A stretch of DNA of 64,000 bases from Thysanoteuthis rhombus (lineage: Eukaryota; Mollusca; Cephalopoda; Oegopsida; Thysanoteuthidae), in contig OY735203.1 of the NCBI GenBank assembly GCA_963457665.1, forward strand, positions 3,250,001 through 3,314,000, read 5' to 3'. The position numbers and the translations under genes were made by a program. This document shows positions 34,346-47,019 of this stretch, piece after piece. The number at the start of each line of letters is the position of its first letter. Positions within the stretch are counted from its first letter, which is position 1. The notes beneath the pieces are model-generated. The model searched no databases. It was not told where the DNA came from and worked only from the letters and a program-made list of their open reading frames with translations.

Positions 34346-35520
34346 TGACTTTAATCGTTCATAAGCAACACTGCTATCCAATAAGTGATAGTTTATGGTG
34401 GCAAAGATATCAATATATCCCATAATGAATTGTTTACAACAGATAATTGGAGATTCAAGTCGACCAACACGTGCTTGAACGATGAAATAACAAAATAGCG
34501 GAAACGGATATCTGTAATGGAAAAATTGTTTTTAAAGATCCATATTTTGTAACTCACCAAATGCAGATGGCCTCCTCTCATCTATTGACTTTGAGAAAAT
34601 AGAAGAAAAATGTATGTGACAATATAGCGCCTCCCTCGACTCACCTTTGGCCCCCTTGCAGATGATATTGCCCCCGTCGAGCAAGAGTGATCACTATGAT
34701 CAACGGAAAAGCGTCTGTTTGAGCGTATTGACAAAATATCTTGAAAAATAAACATTTCTAGCGTGAAATAAATACTTACTTAATCATTAGACTTATTGAT
34801 TTACCTACGTATATACATAATTGCTAAAAGAAAGAATAACTCTTCGCTAAAACTAATATAAATTGGAAAGATATATATTCATTTGATAGTAAGAGAATTA
34901 GCTGACTCCCAAAGTGTACACATTCTCATTTAAGGAGCTTTGAAGTTAAGTAGATTACGAGTTTCCATCGCATATCCAAGATTTTGCTGTAAATCGACTT
35001 CCATAAAAATGTCAATATTAAGCTGAACAGATGTTCTCAATAGATTTGGTTTTTAATTACTTTTGCAACATTGTAGCTTCGAGAACAAGTCTTATTCTAT
35101 CGCCCATTTCTATTTGGGATCTGTTGGTAGCATCAAAAGGTTATGTTGAACTTTGTTTATAGATATGTCGACAAATCTCTATGAGACGCTTTTCGGTCGG
35201 TTTGTCGGTCCCAGATATATTAAACAACAGGTACAGAAAGGAAGGGAGGAAGGTTTGTCATGTCTTTAAGAGGTATGATGTCATTGAAAGGTGTGACAAT
35301 TGTTCCGATCAATTTTCAACACGCTGCTAACGATATGATATCAGAATATCCAAAATCCGCATGAAAACCAAAAAAGGAAAAAAAAATGCCAGAAGCATCC
35401 ACTTACGATTTCTTTCAGAATAGTATTTCCAGAATCTCTCCATACAGCTATATTTTACAAGTATGAGAATCAATTGACTCAAAGAAAGACTATTAGCTCT
35501 TCTTCTTCTGCCCCAGTCAG
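34346..35520. other. intergenic, nothing recognised
   Basis: AT-rich sequence without recognisable frames or repeats. Confidence 0.4.

Positions 35521-35580
<60 letters not shown>
35521..35580. repeat. (CTA)20 microsatellite
   Basis: Twenty perfect CTA units; the poly-Y and poly-V frames over it are artefacts. Confidence 0.95.
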
Positions 35581-35581
<1 letters not shown>

Positions 35582-37744
35582 CGTGAATGCATTGTTGAAT
35601 TTAAGGTTCTTGTTATCCTCTTGGGAACATTTTTCATCAGTTGTCCGAGTTTTCTGCTTAAAGCATTGCATATGACAACTGAAATATCATCTCCGTTCAT
35701 GAGTACCACACAAAATCCTCACAAGTCCTGGATTTTTCTAACAGCGGCCACGAATGTTCCAAGGTTTTCTGATCTCTCAGAGATCTCTCATATTAGCTGA
35801 TCCTATTGTCGGCAAAACCGTATGGAAGTGAACTGGGACTCAATTCATCAATTCGAGTCCAGAGAATAAGGTTTGCTGCGTTAGGGTCAAACTCCCTTGC
35901 TTCATCAAAATCTGAAAGATTATCAAAGTTCGTGTTTCCATATCATATCATTCCCAAATCACATGTCCCTTTACAACTCCTTTAGCAGTAATCCCTTCAG
36001 CAAACTTCAGGAGAGCAAGTCGACGAGGCTTTAGAAGTGTGAGTGAATTCGTCATTTGTTTTAGCGTACGTCACTGTGTCTCTGTTATTTGTGGGAAACG
36101 TCACTGTTTTTTGGTCTGGTCATTGTCATCCACCATCGTTGTTACATACAGAAATAAAGTCAAAACCCAATAATTAGAATTTGACAGAAGAAATAATGAA
36201 AATTAATCTGCCACTATCCTCAAAAAGCAAAGAAGATGGAAATACTGCCTATTGCATTCGATCCGAAGATCGACAGATGTCATGCAGAACGTTCTAGACC
36301 ATTATTGGAAAAAAGATGTTTGTTGGACGAATATTTATACATCAAAATCACGGACGAATATTTACTGCCTTTTTGAAATTTTTATGTTTCATATTTTTCA
36401 ATGGATCTGTTATAACATAAACTATTATAATGACATTTTCACTGAAGAGAAAAGTAAATAGAAAAATATATTTGTTATTAGATAAAAATGATAGTTTTCA
36501 TAACGGAAAGTCAATGTTTAGAAAGGAAATACCGAGAGCTCACAAGTGCAAGTTGTCATGGAATCACTCTTCCCTTTTCCTCCTCTCTCTCTCTCTTTCT
36601 CATTCGTGTCTTAAATTCAAAAGTCTTCAATTCCAACGTCAGACGAATTAACAATAATAGAGTCAACTCTAAGATTTTGACAAAAAGAAGAGCATCTCAG
36701 TAACTACATCTGAAAAATTGGTCCGAAATGGCAGAGTGTATCTCAATCAAATTTTGTCCATCATTGAAGATTCTTCATTTAAGTTTTAGGAAATGTGAGT
36801 TGAGGGGGTGGGATCTAAAATCTTAAATGTTGAGAGTGAGATCATACAACTGCCAATATTGGATAACTATTCCGGAAACCGGAACGTTGTGATAATTCAC
36901 TTATTCAAAAAATTGATCAATTAAAGAGACATTTTAAGACACCAAAAAAAAAAAAAAATAACTATATCAATTGGAAACTCAACAAAAATCTCAACTTGAT
37001 GATGCATTTAATTACAAGATGTCTGACGGATCCCATGGAAGAAGACAAAACTTGAGATAACGAGCTATTTTTCGACAGTTCCAATCGTGAACAAACGATT
37101 CCTTTGGCACAACTTGGCTTATATACAGTAGAAGCAGTTGCCTCACCGGTGATCAATGAATAAGTTACTGCTCTAGCATTTTGTTGGGCGGTGACCACTA
37201 AGGAAGAATTTGAAAAAAAAAAGAAGAAAAACAAGTGAGAAAACTGCTGGACACAATCATCAGATCAATTTAGCATAAACTTACATTATAATGAACTCAC
37301 GGAAAACCTCTTGGGAGGTCAAAAACGAAACAAAGTTTTGTTCTAGTCATAATAGGGAGTAAATATTTAGAATGTCAGTCCTCTAGCTTCGTTGATGCGA
37401 ACAGTAAGCTGTTATATACCTAGTCAGCTAGCAAGACCAATTTGAAAACTGAATAAAATTATGTTGACAAATTAGGTGACGATTTGGTTGACAATATTTA
37501 TGATGTCAATGATTTCTTGCAGAAGTTCAGAATTCGTATTGAACTTACTTAAATAGAGAACGATGACTCGAGAAGATTGTGCTCATGATTGTCCCATTCG
37601 CTTACATTTCACAGTCGGTAACATCCGACAGTCAACGAATGAAAGTATGTACGGAACTTAGCTTAGTGTGACACAAGTCAAGGTCAACCAAGAGGGATAC
37701 ATAACAATATTAAGACCATGTGAGATCAATTTGCTAATCACACC
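35581..37744. other. intergenic, nothing recognised
   Basis: Over 2 kb without a recognisable gene. A perfect TTCCGG-AAA-CCGGAA hairpin lies at 36870-36884, CT-rich sequence at 36573-36602, and an A13 run near 36945-36958. Short frames at 36252-36703 and 36962-37234 show no domain. Confidence 0.4.
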
Positions 37745-38035
37745 TCAACAGGAAGAAAACAGGACTCTGAGACATCATAGAAACTATTAAAAATTTAAAT
37801 GGCAATGGGCAGACCATGTTGCAAGAATTACAGACAACTGATGGACATCACGACTCTGAAGATAGATCCTTAGAGATCACTTGCGAAACCGAGGCCGACA
37901 GAATACAAGATAGAGAGATGGACTAGACAAATTCAGAAAAAATGGCTCCACGATGCCCTTGATAAGGAGGTCTGGCGAATCCTGGGGAAGGTCTATGTCC
38001 AACGACAGACGTTAAAAGATTGATAATGATGATGA
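37745..38035 (+). mobile_element. LINE (RTE-like) 3' fragment, copy 7
   Basis: The plus strand reads a KWQWADHVARITDN block (about 37797-37840), then gatggactagacaaattcag and the 3' end gtctatgtccaacgacagac (37990-38009), closing with gatgatgatgatgac (38024-38038). It is 5'-truncated. Confidence 0.8.
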
Positions 38036-38510
38036 TGACTCATCGATGGAGAACCCAATTGTCGATATTTACTTAGGTGCGTTCTAGTAACGAGCTGTTC
38101 TAAAGGTAGCACGTACCCCCCTCTCTCAACCAAGTTTCTTGTACCTCCAACAACCCAAACTTCCAATCAAACAGCTTAATCTAATATAATCATCATTTTT
38201 TTTCTGAAAACTCTCAGTACCTCTCTCCGAATACATTAATGGTAATAGCTTTTTCGCTTTATGACATTTTGACTCACGAACACCCTATTTTCGGATAGCC
38301 GGGGGAAGATACATACACCCCCCCCACACACACATATATATATACACACACATATATATATATATTCTAATTATTGCAGATTATCTATGCGTAAAGAGTG
38401 TTCGATATCGGAAATTGAACAAATAGTAAATATATATACATAGAAAAATCAGTTCTTTGCAGTGACTCTGAGTTTAATATCGGCATGAAACCCAGAGTCG
38501 CAGCAAAAAA
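38036..38510. other. spacer with small TA/CA runs
   Basis: Short CA and TA runs at 38318-38365. The blocks gtgactctgagtttaatatc (38462-38481) and acccagagtcgcagcaaaaa (38489-38508) are imperfect inverted copies around 38485. No gene. Confidence 0.4.
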
Positions 38511-38513
38511 CTG

Positions 38514-38602
<89 letters not shown>
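38511..38602. repeat. compound (TA)n(GT)n microsatellite
   Basis: TA to about 38563, then GT to 38602. Confidence 0.95.
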
Positions 38603-38604
<2 letters not shown>

Positions 38605-38643
38605 TAGCAAAAACACCTGTCCTTGGGTAAACTATATGAAAAA

Positions 38644-38797
38644 AAAGTTTTCCTTCACATTTGATCCTTTATTGGGAAAAAGATTTCCGATACTTTTGAT
38701 CCCTTGAAGGTGAAAATAGCTTACCTTCACTTTTGTCCCCTTAAAAGATGGGGAAAAATGGAGTAGTGTCCAATTTGAGTCTTGATCAATGGTTATT
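38644..38797 (-). repeat. 36-bp minisatellite (repeat C), locus 2
   Basis: On the minus strand, about four units with the consensus TTTAAGGGGTCAAAAGTGAA plus a GGAAACTTTTCCCC-type half. The right-most unit shares a GATCAAGACTC-type block with locus 1. As at locus 1, it lies beside a (TA)n array. Confidence 0.65.
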
Positions 38798-39654
38798 CTC
38801 TTTGATACATTGGCTTCAAAAGTGTATATATAAAATTTGAGTTAAAAAGTTAGTTGGAAACTGAAAAATTCGGCCAATTTTATCCATTTTTGCTGTTGTT
38901 ATCTATAAACTATACTTGGAAACACTGTAAGTAAGACAAAACGCTTGATACGTCATCTATTGATGACATCATATTTATAGATGGGTGGAGACTTCTAAAA
39001 AAAGAGATATCTAAAAAAAGGAAAAACTAAATCATTAGAAAAACATTATTAGTAACAGACTTAGCGTAGCACGTGGCACTTGACGTCATATACAGTGTCA
39101 ACTGAAAATTTGAATCTCTGTTGCGTCAGTTTCTATATTTAGAGTTGCTTGTTTCCCGTAGACAAAATGTATTGAAAAGAATGAACCAACATAGAAGGAA
39201 AAGAAAAGATCCATCGATTATCAACGTTACTATCACTGTTGTAAAAAGGAGTGTTTGTTTGTCAATTTCAAGAGAAAGCATACGGGACATTGTTTGATTA
39301 TGAGGGAAGATATATAACTTACAATTTACAACGATTTACATAGACACAATAAGGAATTGGATTTTATTCTTTTTTGATAAAAGTCTTTTTGATAAAAATG
39401 GCAATTAATATCATTTAATCGGTAATTGCTTGGAGGAAGTTCGCAAAGAAAAAAAAGGAGAATAACAACTATAGATGCTGTACATAATAAAAGAGTAAAT
39501 TAAAGAGACAATTTGTAAGTAATCAGGGACTGTTTACTCCGTATTTACGTGAACGTCAAGAAATGCAGTTAGAAATGACGAAAGAAGATTATTTAATTAC
39601 GTTATGATTTTAGTTTCTACTGTATATTCAATTTAGGGACAACATTTTTGGAAT
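38798..39654. other. intergenic, nothing recognised
   Basis: AT-rich. It contains cgtcatctattgatgac (a 6-bp stem, 38951-38967) and a full TGACGTCA palindrome at about 39083-39090. No coding frame. Confidence 0.35.
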
Positions 39655-39770
39655 TTCAACCCCAACCATAACTGTAATCTTGGACACTAACCCTAACCCA
39701 AGGACAGATACGAACCCTAAACCCACACACTGGCCCAAAACTCTAAACACTGACCCTAATAATTATCGTT
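39655..39770. repeat. degenerate telomere-like CCCTAA sequence
   Basis: Scattered AACCCTAACCC, ACCCTAAACCC and ACCCTAATA motifs occur within 115 bases with irregular spacers. Too degenerate for a true interstitial telomere array. Confidence 0.45.
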
Positions 39771-39984
39771 TAGCTAAATCCTGTTGCTAAATCTTGAAGC
39801 TAAATTTCGTAGCTATATTCAACTGGATACAGTTTTAATTGCAAGGTATCATTGCTTTAATGCAGGGTTGTCTCATCTTCCATCCTGAACTCAGGATCAA
39901 CTAGTTCCCAGGAGTTCAAGATGTCTCTTAATTATGCATAATATTTTTGGCATTTGGTTGATACTAATGTGGCAGCTTTTCTTT

Positions 39985-42640
39985 CTTGTTTGTTTCAGGA
40001 AGTACCGTTAAACATTCTCTAATAACTATTGGTACGATCTAAATCGTTTCTTTCAATCATTTTTGCTGTTCTATCTTCAAGTCTCGGTATTTTTCTATTG
40101 TTTTCTTTTCGTTTGCTTCAATATTCCTATCTGCTGGGTATGGTATAACAATCGATATAGCCTAATTGTCTTCTTTATTAATAATGACAATATCTGACCT
40201 TCTAGCTGTAATCTTTCTGTCAGTGATGATAAATTAATTTGAATTTTTCGTTCTCTAATTCAGTTCCAGGTTAATGTTTCCACCAATTTTCTGCTCTTTC
40301 AAGACCTGTTACTTCAGATGAACTCCAATAAATAGTGGCTGCAACACAGCCATGTCTCTTAAAACACACCGTTTGTGCTAATTTTGGACTGACAGGTATT
40401 ATGTATTCGACTGTTTCCAGATATTCATTGCAGGCTCTGCATTGGTGTGACGATTTTGTTCTAAAATATGGTGTGCATTCCAATTGGTATTTAATGTCTG
40501 ATCTTGTGCTGCAGTAACCAGTGTTCCTGAAACAGGTTCAGTGCTGTCCTTAACCACTGAGATCTCTGTTGATCAATCACGGCAACTATTTCAGCCCATT
40601 TTTGGTGAATTATTCTGTTCCTCCACTTTTTCTCTCTTTCTCGTTGGATTCTTTTCTATTCAACTTTTGGTTTACTGTATTTGACGAGACATTACTTCAA
40701 AAGCATTTTCATTGAGACTTTTGACTTTCAGTGACATATTCAGCTAATACCGCTAGATTCTCTATTGGCAAGAGCTATTTTCCTCCTTTATATGATTTTC
40801 TCACCAGTAAGGCATCTTTATCTGTATATCAAGTGACAATAAGTCTCCTCCATACCCTTAGAATCTCCATAGTATTCTAGCCTATTTCAGCTGTGCTACC
40901 ATCTGGATAGTTTCCTGGTGATCCGACCACTATTGATACTGCTGTCACTGTCATGTTACACATTTTTCTTAGCTCTCTGGCTAGGTCTAGACACTGATCC
41001 AGTGTTTCATTTCCTAAAAACTTCGCCCTGTCGTCTGTTGGAGCAATAAAATCTACTATTGTTCTCTACATTTACATCTGTTCTTCTGCCCTGGATAGGG
41101 TGATCCATTTGAACCCATGTGGATGCCATGTTTTGTTTTTTAAAACAGAGTCTGGTTTATATGTTATATTAGTTTGAATGGTTGAAATGCCCGTTTTTAT
41201 ACTTCAAGTTTCTACATCTGGTCACGACGAAGTTAACTGTTCTCTTGCGTGTTGTCTAAGCCTTTTTATAATTGCTTCTTTTTGTGCAATTGAGAGCTAT
41301 TAAAAATTACAGTTTTCTCTTTTGGGGTTTTCTCTGCGCAGCTATGTCCAAGCCAATTCATCTGCAATCCATTCTGTCTGTTATATAAACTGCATGTACC
41401 GTTGTTCTTCTTACTTTGAGGTTCTGTTTTTTGCGTTACTCGATTCTCTAGGGTTCCGTTCTGTTAGTTCTGTTGAAGTATCTTGTCATCGTAATTATTC
41501 TTTCCTTACTCAGTCTTCAATAATCTTTTAGTCCCTTGATTGAAGAATTGACGCCTTTCTCCCTCTTTTGTCTTTACATATAACCTGTTGACATCTTTTC
41601 TCGAGCACAAGACTTTATGTGTTGTCAACGGTTTTCTTCTTCGGTAGCCCAGGAAGTTAAGAAGAGTCTGGAGTATTTCATAATGCGTACTGCCCTGGTA
41701 TTAACTATTTTGATTTAGTTTCTGTCGCATAGTTTATATTTTAGAATTTTTTTTTCCTTTTTGCCTGCACCCCCTCATCTCATTCTTCTTGATTGTGTCT
41801 CCTTCCAAATTACACAGTTACTTGTAATTTTCTTTGTCGTTTTGCGTTCTTATGGTTTTATGGTCGGGTAATTCACTTCTTTCCACTGTTTCTCCTCTTC
41901 ATTGCTAGCATCACACATTTCTCAATTCCAAACACATTTCTATGGAGAGATATATAAAATTTGTATTAGGGTTTCTGAGTCCTTCTGCCTTTCGCCAAGA
42001 ATTCCAGTCATCCATACACATGACAGGATTCACCTTTACTACACCTTTGTAAATCTGAATCTACTATTTTACCAAATATAATTTCGCAGTATCATTGCAA
42101 TGACAAATAGTACCGCGTATATTGAGTTATCCCAGAGGATACCTCTTTTGATTTTGACTTTGGCTGGGTACTTTCACCCTGAACTTAGTTACCTTTTCTA
42201 GTTTTCCATTGCCTTAATTATAAAGCTCTCAATTTGGTTTCAGTTTGTTTTTTCATCTTCAGCCCTCCTCTTATTATTATTGAAGTCCACAGCAGTTTTG
42301 ATCATGATTTCAAGTTCTTTTTCTTTTCATTTAAAAAAAAAAGGTCTAAAATATGTATGAGTCGATTCACCCTTGTCAAGGTAAATCCTTGTAGATCTAT
42401 ATCCTCCGTAACATTTTTGCACCGTATGGTTCAGTAACATGATTTCTCTGACAGATAGTAGCGTGTATGTTGAGTTACTTTTTCATTTTGACCTCATCTG
42501 GGCACTTTTCCGCTGAACAAAGTTCCCTATTCCAGTTTTCCATCACCTTCATTTTGAAGTTCTCTTGTTTGAGAATTTTGACCATCTTCAGTCATTATAT
42601 CATCCAATGGTTCATATCAGCTGTTCAACAATATCTATCA
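39985..42640 (-). mobile_element. second LINE family, RT to C-terminus, with duplicated segments
   Basis: This is a decayed non-LTR retrotransposon on the minus strand, unrelated to the RTE-like copies. In transcription order: an RT block VKIKRGILWDNSIYAVLFVI (about 42160-42100, where GIFQGDSLSPLLFV is usual), KVLCSRKDVNRLYVKTKEG (about 41625-41567), CNMTVTAVSIVVGSPGNYP (about 40965-40910), TAAQDQTLNT (about 40527-40498), QCRACNEYLETVEYI (about 40440-40395), KLAQTVCFKRHGCVAATIYW (about 40380-40320), then an ARRSDIVIIN block and KYRDLKIEQQ near 40095-40065. A VVPIVVGALG-type segment normally sits at the extreme C-terminus, yet here one copy lies upstream of the cysteine motif. At least two 3' ends are therefore joined. 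Many stops and frameshifts. Confidence 0.8.
42060..42640 (-). repeat. direct duplication of an RT segment inside the second LINE
   Basis: Two blocks, about 42090-42265 and 42440-42605, share the order GTAGCGTGTATGTTGAGTTA-type, TTTTGA..TTGAC..GGGCACTTTC, CTGAAC..AGTTCCCT and CAGTTTTCCAT. Offset is about 350 bases. Both translate on minus to the RT block around VKIKRG; the right one lacks the residues after it. Confidence 0.7.
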
Positions 42641-43300
42641 CTCGCATAAAACTAATCAATGTGCATTGATTTGATGTTGCTTGCCAAAAAAATGATTAGT
42701 CTGCGTAGACGAATTAAAGTCACTTGCGCAATTTTCATCGGAATACTGTTCCTACCCAGTCATATTCTCACACTTGACTCATTTGTGACATTCTCTTACA
42801 TGATAGACGATTTCTTTCTTTTTTTTTCGACAGTTTTTTTTTCTTGTATAGTCAAGAGAATATGAAATAAACTCGCAGGTAAATAGGATTCCTCTCCCTC
42901 CAAAATCGACTTTTTTCGTATTCTCTTAACTGTTTGTGAAATTATAAATCGTAAAGTGTGCAGATTGGAATTAACTGTTACACACATAAATCAAATGCTA
43001 ACTTATCCTGTCTAATTGATACACTTTAATTCGGCCGTGGCTTTTTGCCGACTCATCTAAGCAACAAGCAGGCATTAATAACGCACACAAAAATACTAAG
43101 CCCGGCTCAAAACGGCCTCAGTACGCTCTAAGCAGAATTTGATTGAGCCTTGCTAAGTCAATCGTCAGTCATAAAACCACCCACTTAAATATTCTCTGTA
43201 CTTTTCCCCAATTATCTGATACCGGCCCAACAGACATTCTATCGCATCAAAACAAATCCTTTTTTTTTTATTTTAATAGCGGCAGAAATTTCCCCACAGA
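42641..43300. other. intergenic, nothing recognised
   Basis: The segment 43020-43160 is richer in CpG than its surroundings, but no frame or motif is recognised. Confidence 0.4.
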
Positions 43301-43352
43301 TATAGAGCGAGAGAGCGAGCGAAAGAGAGAGAGGGAGAGAGAGAGAAAGGTG
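43300..43352. repeat. GA-rich tract
   Basis: Degenerate GAGAGCGAGAGA sequence. Confidence 0.8.
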
Positions 43353-44027
43353 AGGGAGAACGGATTACGATGTGCAGTTCACTGCAGTAATTAGCGAGCT
43401 AGTAGCCATTAATCCGTCATTACGAATAAGCTGGACAATAGAAAGAAACTAAAAACAAATTAAAGCATTCTTATCAGATTTAGCTTAGTCAGTTTGCGAT
43501 CGATAAATACCTTGATATGTCGCCAGTGATAACGATGCCTGAGGAGATAACACAAATACGTGCACGCGCGCACCTACACATACACAAACGCACTCATATG
43601 TCCAAGTGAGCGCGTGCTTACATACACGCTCACACACACGTACACGCACACACAAGCATACACAAGCATACACACGAACACAAACACGAATTCACATATA
43701 CCAATGGAACTTGTCCTAAGTTGTCAGAAAAATAATTTCGAATTATTAAATATCATTAGTAGAATTTGAAAGCTGAGTGACCCGCTGTATTGAAAAAAGC
43801 ATAAAGAAAAGGGGTGATGATAGATGAATGGTGATGACGGTATGTTAGGCTTAGTCGTTGGATGTTGAAGGTACTGGAGGCTGGGGTGTAGACGAAAGAG
43901 AAACGGGGTATTCGATGCTTCTATAATGTTTTGCTTCAAAACAAACGCTGAATGCTCTTTTTACTTATCATCATTTATCATCAAAGCGTAAAGTTGAATG
44001 CATGTACCATATTTTTTACTAGAACAA

Positions 44028-44029
<2 letters not shown>
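43353..44029. other. intergenic with degenerate CA sequence
   Basis: Imperfect CACACG/CACACA sequence at 43558-43690; the frames across it are artefacts. A small GATGATAG patch lies near 43815-43840. Confidence 0.45.

Positions 44030-44084
<55 letters not shown>
44030..44084. repeat. (TC)n microsatellite
   Basis: About 27 perfect TC units. Confidence 0.95.
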
Positions 44085-44088
<4 letters not shown>

Positions 44089-44356
44089 CACTTTGCTTTG
44101 TCAATCTCGATCCATTGTTTTGTGGCTGGAATAATTTCAAGTTCGACATCTTCATCTTTAGCTGATGTCAGGACTCAGGTGAAAGCCAGCATTTTCGAGA
44201 TGCTAATATTCAAGGCAGGTGAAGCGTTTGAATTCGGCAGATTGACGGAGCAGTCTATTCCCGCTCCCCTAAATACATCTTGTACGAGTAAAATCTGCAG
44301 TACTAACATTGTTAAATATTTAAATTCATATGTGTCCGTCATCCAAGTCTACTCTC
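44085..44356. other. spacer with unassigned open frame
   Basis: The plus frame 44098-44445 (115 codons) is free of low complexity over its first 80 residues (44098-44340), then runs into a TATC repeat. I see no domain, signal peptide or splice context that would make it an exon. Confidence 0.3.
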
Positions 44357-44480
44357 CCTATCTATCTATCTATCTATCTGTATTTATGTATGTGCCTATC
44401 ATATATCATGTATCTACTTACCTATCCACCTACCCAACTACCTAACTACCTATCTACTTACGTACCGACCTATTTATCCC
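44357..44480. repeat. (TATC)n and degenerate CTAC/CTAT sequence
   Basis: A TATC tetranucleotide run at about 44359-44380 followed by irregular CTACCTA/CTTACCTA repeats to about 44475. Confidence 0.85.
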
Positions 44481-46105
44481 AAAATGATCATATGCAAATG
44501 CCATTATGTGGGTGCTCTCATTGAGTATTTGCTGAATTCGATCTTTGTATTCTGTTGATGTAGCTAAATGTCTGGCAGAGTTAAGCTTAGTCATAATTCA
44601 AGAACATAGGAGGCCATCTTGGTCCGTTCTCGAGGCTTTTGATTGTCCACGCCGGAAGCTAATGACCATGATTTTGATATACTGAAGCCTAAAAAGAACA
44701 GAAATGAAATTGTATTTTCTTCTATGTCCAATTAGATACTCAAGTTGGGGTCTTAGTTTGGAGTCAGATATTAACAGTATTCCAATCTTGCAGGTTCAAA
44801 ACATTTCAACCCTTTTCCTTTACGTTTCAACCATTTTCCCTTACAGTCAATCAGTATCTTTTTAGCAGGGTTCCAAATCGGTAAAGTTATGAGATTTTTG
44901 CAACTACGTCTTAAAAAGAGATTTTTACTCTCAAATTTCGAAGTAAGAAAGAATTAGTAATATACAGCTTAGCAATCTGGTGTTTTTTGTTCGTCACCGA
45001 CAGAACAAAATTTTTATAACCTGTAAGAGTTGACTTTATTTTATTAGTCCTCCCTAGGATTAGGAGTTAGGGTTAATGTTCGTGAGAATAAGGAAAAAGA
45101 TCCTGCATTGGGGTTCAACTTAATCTTTTTCTTATTTTATGCTTCCGTACATTAAATCTACGTACGTTTGCTTTTATTGATGACCAGGGAAGATATCTTA
45201 GCTTTGTGCCAGGCTAATCTGGGGTTAGTAAATATCTAAGGACGTTGGAAGCTATCTCGGTCTGCTTTCCCCTTAAAATTAAATCTATGACGCTATTTTC
45301 AGGTCAGTATGTCGATTGGCATGTGGCTGAGAAGAACAAGCACAGACTCTGTTCAAAATCTGAGGCGTTGCTTACACATTTGTTTTTGTTTCTGACATTA
45401 TTGACAGAATTACAATACAGGTGGTGTGAAATCAAACAAGTCAAAATGTACTAAGAACAATTTTAGCCCTATTATGACCGTCTAAATAGCTATGAATGGT
45501 GATTTGGTTTAAGTTTTGTAATAGGCTTTTCGCCGAAAATCTCAGATCATTGAAAGGATTAGTTTCATAATCTAATGTTACCATTGCGCGTAACAATGAT
45601 GATATTCTTGACTGAAAAATTCAAATTGCTCCATTTGAATTGGTTTTATTCCAGGTTAAAAAATGAGGGATCATTATTTAAAAAGTTGAAATATTCTTTA
45701 TAATAATTTCTGTCAGAAAATTTTATAATATCGTTTCTATTGTCAAACAATTTTTATTTGTAATTCTATGCCGTATATATATTTTATTTTATATGTAATC
45801 TTGCCAAAGCGTTCAAATCTGCAATTTATTTGTCATCTTGAGTTTCGTATCATATTTCCCATTCAAAATAAAATCAAAAATATATTTATTTCAACAAAAG
45901 ACATGTGGAGAAGAAGTGATTATTTCAAGCTTTCTTATCCTAGCCTTTCTTTTCATCCTGAGATATCGAATTCACATTTTCTAAAGGATTGCATTGATTT
46001 TCATATTTTATTTCTCGATTACTTATCTTCCTTTGTCGCAGAGTAGCAAGTCCCTCATCTCATTAATTGAATGGGGAAAAAAATCATCTTATTTGAAATA
46101 TATCA
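44481..46105. other. intergenic, nothing recognised
   Basis: AT-rich; a TTAGGG-like patch (taggagttagggttaatgtt, 45060-45079). Frames at 45245-45454 and 45768-46046 have no recognisable content. Confidence 0.4.
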
Positions 46106-46470
46106 GTGAGGGGCATCTACCATGTTATAAGAAGTATCTTAACATTGGTGCAACCTAACCAAATTTGGTATACCTTCTCAATATATCGAGGGCAGGATGT
46201 TAAATATAACGACTTGAGGAAAATACTCTCTAAAGGATTGAAGTGGGGGGGGGTATATACACTGTAACTATAAAGTCAAACCCGAACCGCTGCAATATCA
46301 TGAAAAAGTACATAGACATAGGTGCTGCCCAATCAAATTTGGAATGCTTAATCGATGGATCGGGAGAGTATTTAATAGAAAAAGACACGAGAAAAATAAT
46401 TTTAAAAGTTTTCTTTTGCTGAGTAGAGGGATATTTACAATGTAGCTATTATGTCTAATTGGAGCCACAT
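46106..46470 (+). repeat. tandem pair of about 176-bp units (repeat F)
   Basis: Unit 1 has aagaagtatcttaacattgg (46129-46148) and aaccaaatttggtatacctt (46158-46177). Unit 2 repeats the order with aaaaagtacatagacatagg (46302-46321) and aatcaaatttggaatgctta (46331-46350). A third copy lies at about 47025-47130. A G9 run interrupts unit 1 near 46243. The AAATTTGG core resembles phrases common in invertebrate tandem repeats. Confidence 0.6.
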
Positions 46471-46550
46471 TCCCAACCACCGATATATCTTCTTATTTTA
46501 TTTGTCTAAACTTGATTTTTAAAGAGTATGAAATGAAAGGAAACCTATCT

Positions 46551-46842
46551 TTTAAGGGATTAAACATGAATGAGGATTTTTCATCTCTGTAAAGTGTCGG
46601 AAGGGATCGGAGACTTTTTTCCTCTTCTATGGTGTCAAAATTGAAGGGGGACTAACACCTTTAGTAGCGGTCAAAAATGATGGGAAACTTTCCCCACTCT
46701 TTAAGGGGTCAAATTAGAGGGAGACTTTCCCACTGTAAAAGGGGGCGAAAGTTGAGGTAGACATTTTCGTTTTAAGGTGACGAAAATAAAAATGAACTTC
46801 TCCGTTTAAAGTGCCAGAAGACAACAATAGTTTTTTCCTTCA
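46551..46842 (+). repeat. 36-bp minisatellite (repeat C), locus 3 (largest)
   Basis: About eight consecutive units averaging 36.5 bases. Most start TTTAAGGGGTCAAA or TAAAGGGG and end ACTTTTCCCC-like; for example a unit starts tttaaggggtcaaattagag at 46702-46721. The orientation is opposite to the other two loci. Confidence 0.75.
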
Positions 46843-47019
46843 AAGAGAAGAAAACTTTTCCTTTAATTAAAATAAGTTTAGAAACACAAATATCTTGAAG
46901 CGTTTCAGAGGCTGGGCCTTATCTATAATGAAACGATAATGCAAAACTGAACCCTTGCTTTTTGTTCAATGTGTACATGTAGGTATCTTCAATATAGAGA
47001 TTATTGAAGTCTATTTGAG

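Noticed and set aside
34159..34425. 88-codon plus frame
   Set aside because: Antisense to the RTE-like LINE copy at 34025-34345.
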